A program made the position numbers and the translations under genes. This document shows positions 17,003 through 24,021 of a stretch of DNA of 24,021 nt, in pieces. Below the pieces are notes generated by a model, which saw only the letters and a list, made by a program, of their open reading frames with translations, was not told where the DNA came from and ran no database searches. The stretch spans positions 1 to 24,021 of the forward strand of contig CAZJXH010000018.1 in assembly GCA_964549475.1 (NCBI GenBank), given 5' to 3'. How positions within the stretch are numbered: position 1 is the stretch's first letter; every line of letters begins with the position of its first letter. The DNA comes from JBBQKF01 sp964549475. Lineage in GTDB: Bacteria; Bacillota; Clostridia; Saccharofermentanales; UBA5734.

Positions 17003-18124
17003 CTACGACGCGATACTCAGATCCGCTAAAAGCCATGAATTCCCGACTTTAATCAGATAGGCCGTATATTTGACATCATACTCATACCGTTTATCGGATT
17101 TGGTTACAAAGTATTTGAATTTGATCCCGACAGCGCTGTGCGTGTCGTTGAAATATTGCAGGCTGAAGAACTCCACGTTTTCGAATCCGTAGGTCTGGTG
17201 TCCGGTAAACCAGCCATTGTAAAACTCCTTCAGGTCATCATAAAGCTTCGTTTTTTGATACAGGTAAGGAGCGAGGTCCGCAAAGCTTACATCTTTCGCC
17301 ACAAATTCCGCATACTTTTTCGTGATGGTCTCGGTAATGGATTTAAGCTCCTGTACCTTGTCTGCTGGAATCGGAAGCTTCACAATATTAGTCGATGTGT
17401 TGTTTTCTTTGTCCTCCTTCAGCAAAGAAACCTCACAGGCTTCTCCGGTCGCAGTGACGGCCTCAATGGAAGAAATCGCGACAAGCCCCCCTATTTGATA
17501 GGTATCCATGTTGAGTTTCATCTTATCGTCTTTGACGTTCTTGTAATATTCCGGCGTATACGTCGAAACGGCCAATTTGTAATCCGCAGTAACCGCCGTT
17601 CCGTTCAGTGTGAGCTTGACTCCGGGCGGCACTTGAATGACAGCGGTCTTGGCCGGAATCACCGTCTCCATCTCCACTTTCCATGAATCGAAATAAATCA
17701 GTTTCTTCTCTCCGGTCTTGGTCAGTTTGAATTTCTGTGCGGCTTTTTTATTGATTTGAACATCATAAAATCGGCTCTGTTCCGTTCGGTGGAGTTTTCT
17801 TTCGGTAAAGACAGAGCTTTCGACAGAATCGCCGTAATAGCTTTTGAAATAAGCCGCAAATTCCTCCACCCGGTTGAAAGGACTGGTTTTGAGCCCGACA
17901 AAGTCCATTGCTCCTGTATAATCTTTCGTGCGGATCAATTCAACATATTTTTCTAATTGCACGGTCGGAGAATAATATTCCGCGCCATACAAGAATTTAG
18001 ATAAGACAAATAATCCGGCCGATACCATGATCAGCGGAATCACGACTGCCAGAACCCATCCGGTGTGGATATGTTTTTTATGAAGACTTTTCCCCTGTTC
18101 TTGTCCTGCATTGCTATGATTCAT
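17003..18124 (-). CDS. Unrecognised membrane-anchored extracytoplasmic protein
   Basis: Protein of 373 aa that I cannot assign to a named family. It has a basic N-terminus, one membrane helix (about 22-44) and an external region of about 325 residues. The C-terminal part, from about 260, looks like an NTF2-type domain: helices ending in FYNGWFTG, then strands ending in YDVKYTAYLIKVGNSWLLADL. The N-terminal external part has a similar helix-then-strand pattern, and the middle has VPPGVKLTLNG, a PEGA-like turn. The layout recalls TcaA/YvbJ-type envelope proteins, but without a zinc ribbon. The ATG follows GAGGGAG, 14 bases after the glycosidase gene and 45 before the PIG-L gene. Confidence 0.8.
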   Translation of the reverse strand: MNHSNAGQEQGKSLHKKHIHTGWVLAVVIPLIMVSAGLFVLSKFLYGAEYYSPTVQLEKYVELIRTKDYTGAMDFVGLKTSPFNRVEEFAAYFKSYYGDSVESSVFTERKLHRTEQSRFYDVQINKKAAQKFKLTKTGEKKLIYFDSWKVEMETVIPAKTAVIQVPPGVKLTLNGTAVTADYKLAVSTYTPEYYKNVKDDKMKLNMDTYQIGGLVAISSIEAVTATGEACEVSLLKEDKENNTSTNIVKLPIPADKVQELKSITETITKKYAEFVAKDVSFADLAPYLYQKTKLYDDLKEFYNGWFTGHQTYGFENVEFFSLQYFNDTHSAVGIKFKYFVTKSDKRYEYDVKYTAYLIKVGNSWLLADLSIAS

Positions 18125-18138
18125 TTCGTGTACTCCCT

Positions 18139-19221
18139 CTATTTCACTATTATCGCACTTGGTGTCCTTCGAGGACCGTATAAGGAAACACACGAGTTGA
18201 TGATTTTATTCTCGTAAACCATGACCGTGGAAGATCCTCCGTCCAGGTTCGCGGCATTATAGGCGCCATACTCCAGCATGATATCGATCAAATCGGTATA
18301 TAGCGCGCCCAGACTGGATGGCTGTCTTCCATCAACCACCAGGAGCAGCACGGCGCCGTCTTTACGCTGGCCGATCGCTGTCCGCGGATTCAGACCTCCT
18401 CCGGTTCCGAGCGCTTCGGCCGCCACGCCGTTCATGATCAGGAACGGTCCGAAACTCACCGCTTCCTTGATGTTCTTATCCAATGCCTCTTGCCCTGTCA
18501 TCTTGCCCAGAATCAAGATATTCTGCTTGTCGAATCCGATCACGTTGTATGAGGTAGTCAATGACCCGTATTTGATTTCACCATTCTGCATGATGATTCC
18601 GTCAGGAGTCCCGCCATCCCCTTTGCCGTAATAATCCAAAAATCCGCCTGCGTTGATTCCCGCCACCGCGTTGTTCGCAATAATGATTTCGTGCGTGCGC
18701 TGTCCCAGTCCTTCTCCGAATTTCGGAATGGTTGCGACGGCAATTCTGGAGGGGTCTTTCACTATCATCAGTTTGCCTTTGTATGTCGCGCCTTCAATGT
18801 CGATGATTTCGAGCGCTTTCGTATCGCTTGCCCCTGCTGTGGGAATCACGATCTCTCCGGCATTCGTTGTTGTATCGTCAAACCCTCCAACGGTGTTGTT
18901 CTTGATGATCTCCTTGATTTTCGCATCACTCAGAAACCATTGCGCCATGAATTTCGCCGCGCTGGTCTCCATGACCGTGTTGACAAACAGTGCCTGTGTC
19001 TTGGGGTAAGGTCCATAATGGATCAGCGACAGGGCGCCGAAGAAAAACAGCACAATCGACAGGATAAAAATGACCAATCCCATCGATATCCGAAACAGAA
19101 TTTTCCTCAGCCTTTTTTTTGTTTTTTTGGCGGGTCTGCTCCCGTTCCTGCTATACGTCAGCAAGTCGGGCGATTTTCGTTCGATGTGTCCGATGCTTGG
19201 GTTGGTATTGTTCTTTTTCAT
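18139..19221 (-). CDS. Membrane-anchored phosphodiester glycosidase (NAGPA domain)
   Basis: Protein of 360 aa with a long basic cytoplasmic N-terminus, one membrane helix (about 41-68) and an external NAGPA domain (about 150-360). Motifs are GINAGGF (188-194), NPRTAIGQ (278-285), VDGRQPSS (296-303) and NLDGGSS (325-331). The family is named after the mammalian uncovering enzyme, which removes GlcNAc from GlcNAc-1-phosphate diesters; bacterial members are proposed to act on phosphodiester-linked sugars of surface polymers. The substrate here is inferred. AAAGGGG lies about 15 bases before the ATG, further than usual, with a palindrome between. It lies 99 bases after the glycosyltransferase gene. 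Confidence 0.9.
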   Translation of the reverse strand: MKKNNTNPSIGHIERKSPDLLTYSRNGSRPAKKTKKRLRKILFRISMGLVIFILSIVLFFFGALSLIHYGPYPKTQALFVNTVMETSAAKFMAQWFLSDAKIKEIIKNNTVGGFDDTTTNAGEIVIPTAGASDTKALEIIDIEGATYKGKLMIVKDPSRIAVATIPKFGEGLGQRTHEIIIANNAVAGINAGGFLDYYGKGDGGTPDGIIMQNGEIKYGSLTTSYNVIGFDKQNILILGKMTGQEALDKNIKEAVSFGPFLIMNGVAAEALGTGGGLNPRTAIGQRKDGAVLLLVVDGRQPSSLGALYTDLIDIMLEYGAYNAANLDGGSSTVMVYENKIINSCVSLYGPRRTPSAIIVK

Positions 19222-19223
19222 AA

Positions 19224-19235
19224 AATGATATCATT
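19224..19235 (-). repeat. Perfect palindrome between SD and ATG of the glycosidase gene
   Basis: AATGATATCATT is a perfect 12-bp palindrome directly between the AAAGGGG ribosome binding site and the start codon at 19221. Folding could bring the distant binding site close to the ATG; as DNA it could also be an operator half-site pair. The palindrome is certain, its role is speculative. Confidence 0.6.
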
Positions 19236-19320
19236 CCCCTTTGTATTGTTTGTCTGTGCATGTTTCCCGGTCTGCGGATTCCCCGGACCGCCTGCCTGTT
19301 TCGTTTCTGTTCCTGGCCGT

Positions 19321-20406
19321 CTATTCCTTCTTCTTTTTTTTTGCAAAGACCCATTCCCTTTGCACCTGGAAACTGATGAAGAACAAGATGAAATCCACTA
19401 CCACCTTGATCACGGTCGAGTTGATCCCAAGCAGGCGTGTCAGCGCATAGACCCCGCCCATGGAGCAAAGCATCTGAATCACCGCAAGGAAATAGTACTT
19501 CTTCAAGGACGTCGAGACCTTGTTCTCTGCCTGGAATACGAGCTTCCGATTCATCGAGTAGTTGATGAAAGAGGACAGCACACGGGCAAGGGCGGTAGAA
19601 ACGGCGATTCTTGCCTCCAGAGAAAAAGATGCCAGTAGACTCATTATAATGGTAAAAGCGGTCAAGTCAACCACAAAGGACACAATCGCAGAAGAAAGAA
19701 ATTTTAAAATAAGCAGATAGATCCGGACGGAATCCCGGAAAGGATTGAAGTGGGAGGAATGGTTCTCCTCCATATAAACCGTCTTGATCACAACTTCTTC
19801 GATCGGAATCATCTTTTTCTTAGTCTCGATCAGCATGTTGGTCTCGTACTCGAACCGCTCCCCGTCCAGATCCAGAAACTCGTCAACCAGGGAGTTGGGC
19901 ATCGCCCTCAGCCCGGTCTGTGTATCCGACACCTTGATGCCGCATAAAACGCGGAACACCCAGACGGTGATAAGATTGCCCATCCGGTTCCTGCTTGGCA
20001 CATTGTCGGAGTGAAAATCCCTTACCCCCAGGACCAGGGCGTTCGGATGTTCCAGAAGATGCTCCGCGCAGCGGACGATATCATCGATATGATGCTGATT
20101 GTCCGCATCGACCGTGATAATCCCTTTCAAATGGGAGAAATGAGTCAGATAGTAATTGAAAGCCGTTTTCAGCGCGCGGCCCTTGCCAAGGTTCTTGTGA
20201 TGCCTTATCACGGTGCACTGCGGATAGTCTCTCACCTGATCAAAGAAGGAGTCGCAGGCTGCCGTGCTGCCGTCATCGACAATAAGAATGGCCGTAAATC
20301 CTCTTTCAATCAATGATTGAATCACGGTCAGAAATTTCTGGTCCGGATTCAACGTGGGAACAATCACACAGACCTCTTCAATTTTATTGGTATCCGTTTC
20401 GTTCAA
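19321..20406 (-). CDS. GT2 glycosyltransferase fused to GtrA-like membrane domain
   Basis: Protein of 361 aa combining a family-2, DPM1-like glycosyltransferase with a GtrA-type four-helix membrane domain. The catalytic part has CVIVPTLN (13-20), VDDGS (43-47), NLGKGRALKTAF (72-83) and DADNQH (100-105). The GtrA-like domain (about 240-357) includes SFINYSMNRKLVF (279-291) and ends FQVQREWVF. Such fusions are thought to load a sugar onto undecaprenyl phosphate and help move it across the membrane; the sugar is unknown. The TTG start at 20406 is chosen because AGGAGG precedes it by nine bases; an upstream TTG at 20445 has no site. It is first in the envelope cluster. Confidence 0.9.
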   Translation of the reverse strand: MNETDTNKIEEVCVIVPTLNPDQKFLTVIQSLIERGFTAILIVDDGSTAACDSFFDQVRDYPQCTVIRHHKNLGKGRALKTAFNYYLTHFSHLKGIITVDADNQHHIDDIVRCAEHLLEHPNALVLGVRDFHSDNVPSRNRMGNLITVWVFRVLCGIKVSDTQTGLRAMPNSLVDEFLDLDGERFEYETNMLIETKKKMIPIEEVVIKTVYMEENHSSHFNPFRDSVRIYLLILKFLSSAIVSFVVDLTAFTIIMSLLASFSLEARIAVSTALARVLSSFINYSMNRKLVFQAENKVSTSLKKYYFLAVIQMLCSMGGVYALTRLLGINSTVIKVVVDFILFFISFQVQREWVFAKKKKKE

Positions 20407-20450
20407 AAATGTATCCCTCCTGAATGACAGCCCGTTATCCCACAACCGGA

Positions 20451-20469
20451 AAGCTTCTTGCAGAAGCTT
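20451..20469 (-). promoter_or_regulatory. Short perfect hairpin in the glycosyltransferase leader
   Basis: AAGCTTCT (20451-20458) and AGAAGCTT (20462-20469) form an 8-bp perfect stem with a three-base loop. It lies about 45 bases before the TTG start and directly next to the larger dyad at 20470-20525. It has no U-tract, so it is not a standard terminator. Confidence 0.6.
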
Positions 20470-20525
20470 ATAGACGAAAAGGAACGTAATTCGCGCTGTT
20501 ATTTTTCGAGGCCGCTTTCGTCTAT
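20470..20525 (-). promoter_or_regulatory. Large dyad at the start of the glycosyltransferase leader
   Basis: ATAGACGAAA (20470-20479) and TTTCGTCTAT (20516-20525) are perfect 10-base inverted arms separated by 36 bases. The arm at 20516-20525 overlaps the expected transcription start, so the first part of the mRNA could fold into a closed stem with a 36-base loop. I do not recognise a known riboswitch class. Confidence 0.6.
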
Positions 20526-20528
20526 CCT

Positions 20529-20557
20529 ATTTTACTCATTTTTTCTTCTTGTTTCAA
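20529..20557 (-). promoter_or_regulatory. Promoter of the envelope cluster
   Basis: On the minus strand TTGAAA (20552-20557) and TAAAAT (20529-20534) each match five of six consensus bases and are separated by 17 bases. The start codon of the glycosyltransferase lies about 120 bases downstream. Confidence 0.7.
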
Positions 20558-20628
20558 TAGCCAGCATGGAATTGCATCGATCGTACATCCATCATAAATC
20601 CATAATGTGTTGGCAATGCGTTGATCTG

Positions 20629-21633
20629 TCAGTGTTTCACGGAGCGAACCTCTTCTACAAAGCAATTCTTTAAATAATCCGTCATTTCTTTTTCCTGTTC
20701 TTCCGGATAAGACCATCCGGAGCCGGTCAGGGAAAATGGATAGGCCAGGAGCGAGGAATCCGTCCGGATCGCCCGCATGGTTTTCAGACTGTCCTTCGGG
20801 ACGCGGAATACGCCAATGCTGAAATCATAGAGCCGGTTCAGTGGAATCGTGTCCCGCACCTCTCGGAAAAACTCCCCGTAGACTGCCTCCCACTGGTCGA
20901 TGCGGATCATTGGATCCACGCAAAGTCTCACCTTCCATCCTTTTTCAATCGCCTGTCTCATTGACTGCAGCCGGGATCGGAGGCGCGGAGTGCGATGCTC
21001 GAACATGTCTGTGATCCGTGAAGGCGAGAGACTCCATGCCAGGATGAAATTCTGCGGAGGCGGGATCGTTGAAATTTTTGTAAAATTGGCGCTTTTCGTT
21101 CTCAATTCGATCGTCAGGGTTGGATGCAGGGAGGCGAATCGGATCCATTCTGCAACAAATCCCGTCCAGTTTTCGAGCGCAAGCAAATCGGTATCATACG
21201 AAATGCAGACATACATCGGTTTTTCTCTGAGCTGTATTTCAAGTTCGTAAAGCGTATCTTCCAAATTGACAAAAACCACCAGATTTGCCGAAGGATACAT
21301 TCCTTGTAAATAGCAGTACTCACATTGGTACACACAATTCATCATGTCGGAGGAATAATAGAAGTTCTCATTTCCGAAGCTGTCGCACATCAATGACCCT
21401 TTATAAAGAAAGGAATCTTTCTTCTTTGCGAGAATCAGCTGCGGTCTTTCTTTCTGTGCGGCGAACTCCTGATTTTTCCTGCAAAACACCTCTTTATAGT
21501 GCGATACCGTCAGAATGGAGGCATGTGGAAAGTGTGACAGGATCTGAGCGGTCCCGGGATGGGCAAGAATTTCGTCTTCGACATAGATATGAGAGAAATC
21601 AGGGTTCCATAAGGAGTTTTCGCAATCGCTCAT
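20629..21633 (-). CDS. splB: Spore photoproduct lyase (radical SAM)
   Basis: Protein of 334 aa. Spore photoproduct lyase is a radical-SAM enzyme that repairs the thymine dimer 5-thyminyl-5,6-dihydrothymine during spore germination. The cluster-binding motif C100-x3-C104-x2-C107 (MNCVYQCEYCYLQGMYPSA) is the family hallmark. C143 in MYVCISYDTDL is at the place expected for the conserved hydrogen-donating cysteine. The length is normal. The ATG lies inside the end of the phosphorylase-like gene (35-base overlap) with GAAAGGAAGG before it, implying translational coupling. Its presence argues that the organism makes endospores. Confidence 0.95.
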   Translation of the reverse strand: MSDCENSLWNPDFSHIYVEDEILAHPGTAQILSHFPHASILTVSHYKEVFCRKNQEFAAQKERPQLILAKKKDSFLYKGSLMCDSFGNENFYYSSDMMNCVYQCEYCYLQGMYPSANLVVFVNLEDTLYELEIQLREKPMYVCISYDTDLLALENWTGFVAEWIRFASLHPTLTIELRTKSANFTKISTIPPPQNFILAWSLSPSRITDMFEHRTPRLRSRLQSMRQAIEKGWKVRLCVDPMIRIDQWEAVYGEFFREVRDTIPLNRLYDFSIGVFRVPKDSLKTMRAIRTDSSLLAYPFSLTGSGWSYPEEQEKEMTDYLKNCFVEEVRSVKH

Positions 21634-22552
21634 ACTGCGCCTTCCTTTCTCTCTTCGTTTTCACACCGGTTTTTGGTATTTCAGCTAAAATTGAATCAAA
21701 TGATTTTTTTCGAAGCAGATATCGGCCGGCCAGCTGCCGCAGCTCATTTTGCTGATAGCTCGTAAGCCGCAAATCACAGTTGATCTTGTCCAGCAGGACC
21801 GGTTCCATCATCCCGGTCCCGGTCTTCCCGATTTCCCGGTTTCCCGATATTCTGGTTTTGTCTTCCGGGCTTGTGTTTCCCAGCTTCTCCAGCCACTCGA
21901 CAAAGCCTGCTATTTCGGCGGTATGTCCCATGACAAGGTCATAGACCGCCTGTTTTGTCATTGTAGTGCAGGTTCCATCATCTGAAACCATTTTCAGCGC
22001 AAAAATATGATGGGCAAAAAGAAACTGGCTGGCCGCTTCATAGACAAAAGCCGCTTCCATTTCCACAAGGACCGGAACGGCATCCCGGATGGGAAAAACC
22101 GGTTCATTGTTCTCTTTAATGGAAGATATCATTTCACTGGTTTCGTTTTTATGGTAAATCGCCGGTAAAGTGACCAGATCGGCTTCCGGAAAAGGAGTCG
22201 CATAAAGAAGATCCGGATAGCAGGTACGCCGGAATGCGGCATTGCGGATGCTTCTTGCCAGATACAGTCTACCGCAGGCTTCCTTGAAATCCGAGGCGCC
22301 CTTGTAGAATGCGCTGATTCCGTAAGTGAGGAGAAAATCCGTTTTTTGCGCCTGGAACCGGGTCAACAGATAGGTTGTCGCCATCATGGCTTTCATCCCG
22401 CCTACTCCGGTTACAATCAGATGGATATTTCCCTTCTGAAAAATCTGATAGGCTGTTTCCTGTGAAATCCGCTTCAATCCTTTGGATTGGATGATGGGTT
22501 TTGCTTCCGAAAGCATGGAAACTGCGATGAAAATCCTGCAGGATCCTGTCAT
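21599..22552 (-). CDS. Nucleoside phosphorylase/MTAN-like protein
   Basis: Protein of 317 aa. The first 230 residues look like the PNP/UDP phosphorylase superfamily: RIFIAVSMLSEAKPII (6-21), TGVGG (48-52), VEMEAAFVYEAA (163-174) and LKMVSDDG (186-193). This resembles methylthioadenosine/S-adenosylhomocysteine nucleosidases, which also cleave 5'-deoxyadenosine, but the branch is divergent. A charged helical extension (about 255-317) is not part of the usual domain. Its ATG overlaps the ROK kinase stop in ATGA with no strong ribosome binding site of its own, and its 3' end overlaps the spore photoproduct lyase gene by 35 bases. Removing adenosine by-products of the SAM enzyme is a plausible but inferred role. 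Confidence 0.8.
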   Translation of the reverse strand: MTGSCRIFIAVSMLSEAKPIIQSKGLKRISQETAYQIFQKGNIHLIVTGVGGMKAMMATTYLLTRFQAQKTDFLLTYGISAFYKGASDFKEACGRLYLARSIRNAAFRRTCYPDLLYATPFPEADLVTLPAIYHKNETSEMISSIKENNEPVFPIRDAVPVLVEMEAAFVYEAASQFLFAHHIFALKMVSDDGTCTTMTKQAVYDLVMGHTAEIAGFVEWLEKLGNTSPEDKTRISGNREIGKTGTGMMEPVLLDKINCDLRLTSYQQNELRQLAGRYLLRKKSFDSILAEIPKTGVKTKRERKAQYERLRKLLMEP

Positions 22553-23505
22553 TGTCTGAAAACAAGCATCGCTGCGCCAATAATCCCGGCGTCATTGCCA
22601 AGCGCGGCTTTCTTGATCAACGGGATCGGCGTCCTTTTCCCGCCATACGCGAATCGTTTCACATAGTCGCGGACGGGGTCGAACAGATAATCTCCCTCAT
22701 TGGACACTCCGCCTCCCAGCAGCAGAATTTCGGGACGGAAGATATTGATCATGTCGATCAGCCCTTCGGACAGATATTTGATATAAAGCTCCACCACCTG
22801 CTGGGCGACCCGGTCGCCTTTCCGGGATGCCTCGAATGCGGTGCGGCCGGATATTTTCGTGTAATCATGGTCGATCATGTCCCACATGATGGTATTTTGG
22901 TCCTTCTGGATCGCTTCTTTCGTTTCACGGATCAGGGCGGTTGCCGAGGAATAACTCTCCCAGCATCCGTTTCTTCCGCAGTTGCAGGGAGCGCCGTCCA
23001 CCACAAGCATGGAATGCCCGATCTCGCCGCCTGCGCTATGGTCGCCTTCATAAATCTTGCCGTCGATGATGATCCCGCCGCCGACGCCTGTCCCCAGGGT
23101 GATCAGGATCACATTCTTGAATCCTCTGGCCGCTCCGGTGTCCGCTGTCTCGCCCAGCGCTGCGCAGTTCGCATCATTGCTCATGTAAACCGGAAGATTG
23201 ATGTGTTTCTGGAGTTCTTCACGCATGGGCGCATGGTCAAAATTAATATTGCAGGTGTAGACAATCACCCCGTTTTTAGAATCCACCGTTCCGGGAGAAC
23301 CGATTCCGATTCCTGCCATATCCTTTATTGAAAGGTTTGCTTTTTCACATGCTTTTCTTGCCACAGCGGCCATGTCCGCAATAATCAGGGAATAATGCCG
23401 TGTCGCAAAAGTAGGGATGCTCTCTTTTGCAATCAAAACACCTTTTTCGTCAACAATGCCGGCAGCAATATTGGTTCCGCCCAAATCAATTCCGATCGAA
23501 AACAT
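22549..23505 (-). CDS. ROK-family glucokinase
   Basis: Protein of 318 aa, normal for ROK sugar kinases, which phosphorylate glucose or related sugars with ATP in the cytoplasm. It has the phosphate-binding motif DLGGTNIAAG (7-16), MSNDANCAALGE (108-119) with the catalytic Asp D111, LGTGVGGG (137-144), and the zinc site H164 plus C174-x-C176-x4-C181 (CNCGRNGCWE). These fit glucokinase (GlcK) best, but other hexoses or N-acetylmannosamine cannot be excluded. AGGAGG precedes the ATG. It lies 37 bases after proS and overlaps the next gene by four bases. Confidence 0.93.
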   Translation of the reverse strand: MFSIGIDLGGTNIAAGIVDEKGVLIAKESIPTFATRHYSLIIADMAAVARKACEKANLSIKDMAGIGIGSPGTVDSKNGVIVYTCNINFDHAPMREELQKHINLPVYMSNDANCAALGETADTGAARGFKNVILITLGTGVGGGIIIDGKIYEGDHSAGGEIGHSMLVVDGAPCNCGRNGCWESYSSATALIRETKEAIQKDQNTIMWDMIDHDYTKISGRTAFEASRKGDRVAQQVVELYIKYLSEGLIDMINIFRPEILLLGGGVSNEGDYLFDPVRDYVKRFAYGGKRTPIPLIKKAALGNDAGIIGAAMLVFRQ

Positions 23506-23542
23506 ATCCGACCCTCCTCTCTATTCAATTGCTGATGTTCTG

Positions 23543-24021
23543 TCAGTGGATGGTATTCACTTGTTCGATGATTTTTGAAACCGCTTCTCCGGGAGTCATC
23601 TCCATTGCAGGCCCGCCTTTGCGCTCCTTGAATTCGACAAGCCCGTCCTTCGCCTTGCGGCCGACCGTGACCCGCATCGGGATCCCGATCAGTTCGCTGT
23701 CTTTGAATTTCACACCCGGTCTTTCGTCGCGGTCATCGAGAAGAACCTCGACGCCCGCCTGTTGGAGGGTGGTATAAATCTCCTCCGCCATTGCCTTTTG
23801 AATCTCATCGGCGGCCATGACCGGAACCACCACTGCATGATAGGGTGCGACCGCCAATGGCCAGATGATGCCGTTCTCGTCGTAATTCTGCTCGATGATG
23901 GCGGCCATGGTGCGATTGATGCCGATTCCGTAACAGCCCATGACCATCGGGATCTCTTTGCCCTGCTCATCCAGATAATTGCAGCCGAGGCATTTGGAAT
24001 ACTTTGTTCCCAGTTTGAAGA
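23543..24021 (-). CDS. proS: Prolyl-tRNA synthetase, C-terminal part (cut by window edge)
   Basis: The last 159 codons of a gene that begins beyond the right edge; the 5' end is missing. The visible part starts FKLGTKYSKCLGCNYLDEQ, contains class-II motif 3 (MGCYGIGINRTMAAI) with its conserved arginine, then IWPLAVAPYHAVVVPV and the anticodon-binding domain to the end. It charges tRNA-Pro. KLGTKYS is typical of the bacterial-type enzyme with an editing insertion, which lies outside the window. It is upstream of the ROK kinase gene with a 37-base gap and no visible terminator, so the four genes down to spore photoproduct lyase may be one unit. Confidence 0.95.
   Translation of the reverse strand, partial: FKLGTKYSKCLGCNYLDEQGKEIPMVMGCYGIGINRTMAAIIEQNYDENGIIWPLAVAPYHAVVVPVMAADEIQKAMAEEIYTTLQQAGVEVLLDDRDERPGVKFKDSELIGIPMRVTVGRKAKDGLVEFKERKGGPAMEMTPGEAVSKIIEQVNTIH

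Noticed and set aside
18691..19638. 315-codon open frame on the plus strand
   Set aside because: It lies opposite the glycosidase and glycosyltransferase genes, is rich in His, Cys and Arg as expected for an antisense shadow, and has no recognisable domain.

Overview
This 24,021-base window looks like core chromosome from a spore-forming member of the Bacillota, most likely class Clostridia. The evidence is a spore photoproduct lyase gene, a groESL operon under a CIRCE operator, a GldA/GldF/GldG-like ABC cassette with DUF4340 and DUF5711 partners, strong AGGAGG-type ribosome binding sites and moderate GC content. The genus cannot be named from the sequence alone. All 21 supported genes, including two cut by the window edges, lie on the minus strand, so transcription runs from high to low coordinates. 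I see no insertion sequences, phage genes, tRNA or rRNA genes, or CRISPR arrays. No gene-free stretch exceeds 300 bases. The longest, about 290 bases at 10998-11285, holds the groEL terminator and a promoter.

In transcription order (right to left): (1) 24021-20629 holds the 3' end of proS, a ROK-family glucokinase, a nucleoside phosphorylase/MTAN-like protein and spore photoproduct lyase. These are packed with 4-base and 35-base overlaps. (2) 20557-14361 starts with a good sigma-A-type promoter and a leader rich in dyad symmetry. It continues into a GT2-GtrA fusion glycosyltransferase, a membrane-anchored NAGPA-type phosphodiester glycosidase, an unrecognised membrane-anchored protein, a secreted membrane-anchored PIG-L-type deacetylase and GalE. 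Together they look like a cell-surface glycopolymer synthesis and modification cluster. (3) A cvpA-family gene has its own promoter and a strong terminator. (4) groES-groEL lies behind a promoter with a CIRCE element. (5) A DUF6106-like membrane protein and a UMF1-type MFS transporter follow. (6) An acyl-ACP thioesterase has its own promoter. (7) A secreted SH3-NlpC/P60 cell-wall hydrolase has its own promoter and a probable terminator. (8) A five-gene ABC cassette (ATPase, permease, GldG-like, DUF4340, DUF5711) starts at a promoter with a perfect TATAAT box and runs on towards pepF, which leaves the window at its left edge.

Most genes are ordinary housekeeping or envelope functions. The parts most worth a second look are the envelope cluster at 14361-20525, especially its extracellular PIG-L-like enzyme and structured leader, the partnership of the MTAN-like enzyme with spore photoproduct lyase, and the Gld-like ABC cassette. 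Several short intergenic repeats are also recorded: a tandem 12-mer at pepF, a (CGATT)n tract at cvpA and a duplicated 16-mer at galE. I found no clear evidence of a wholly new system.
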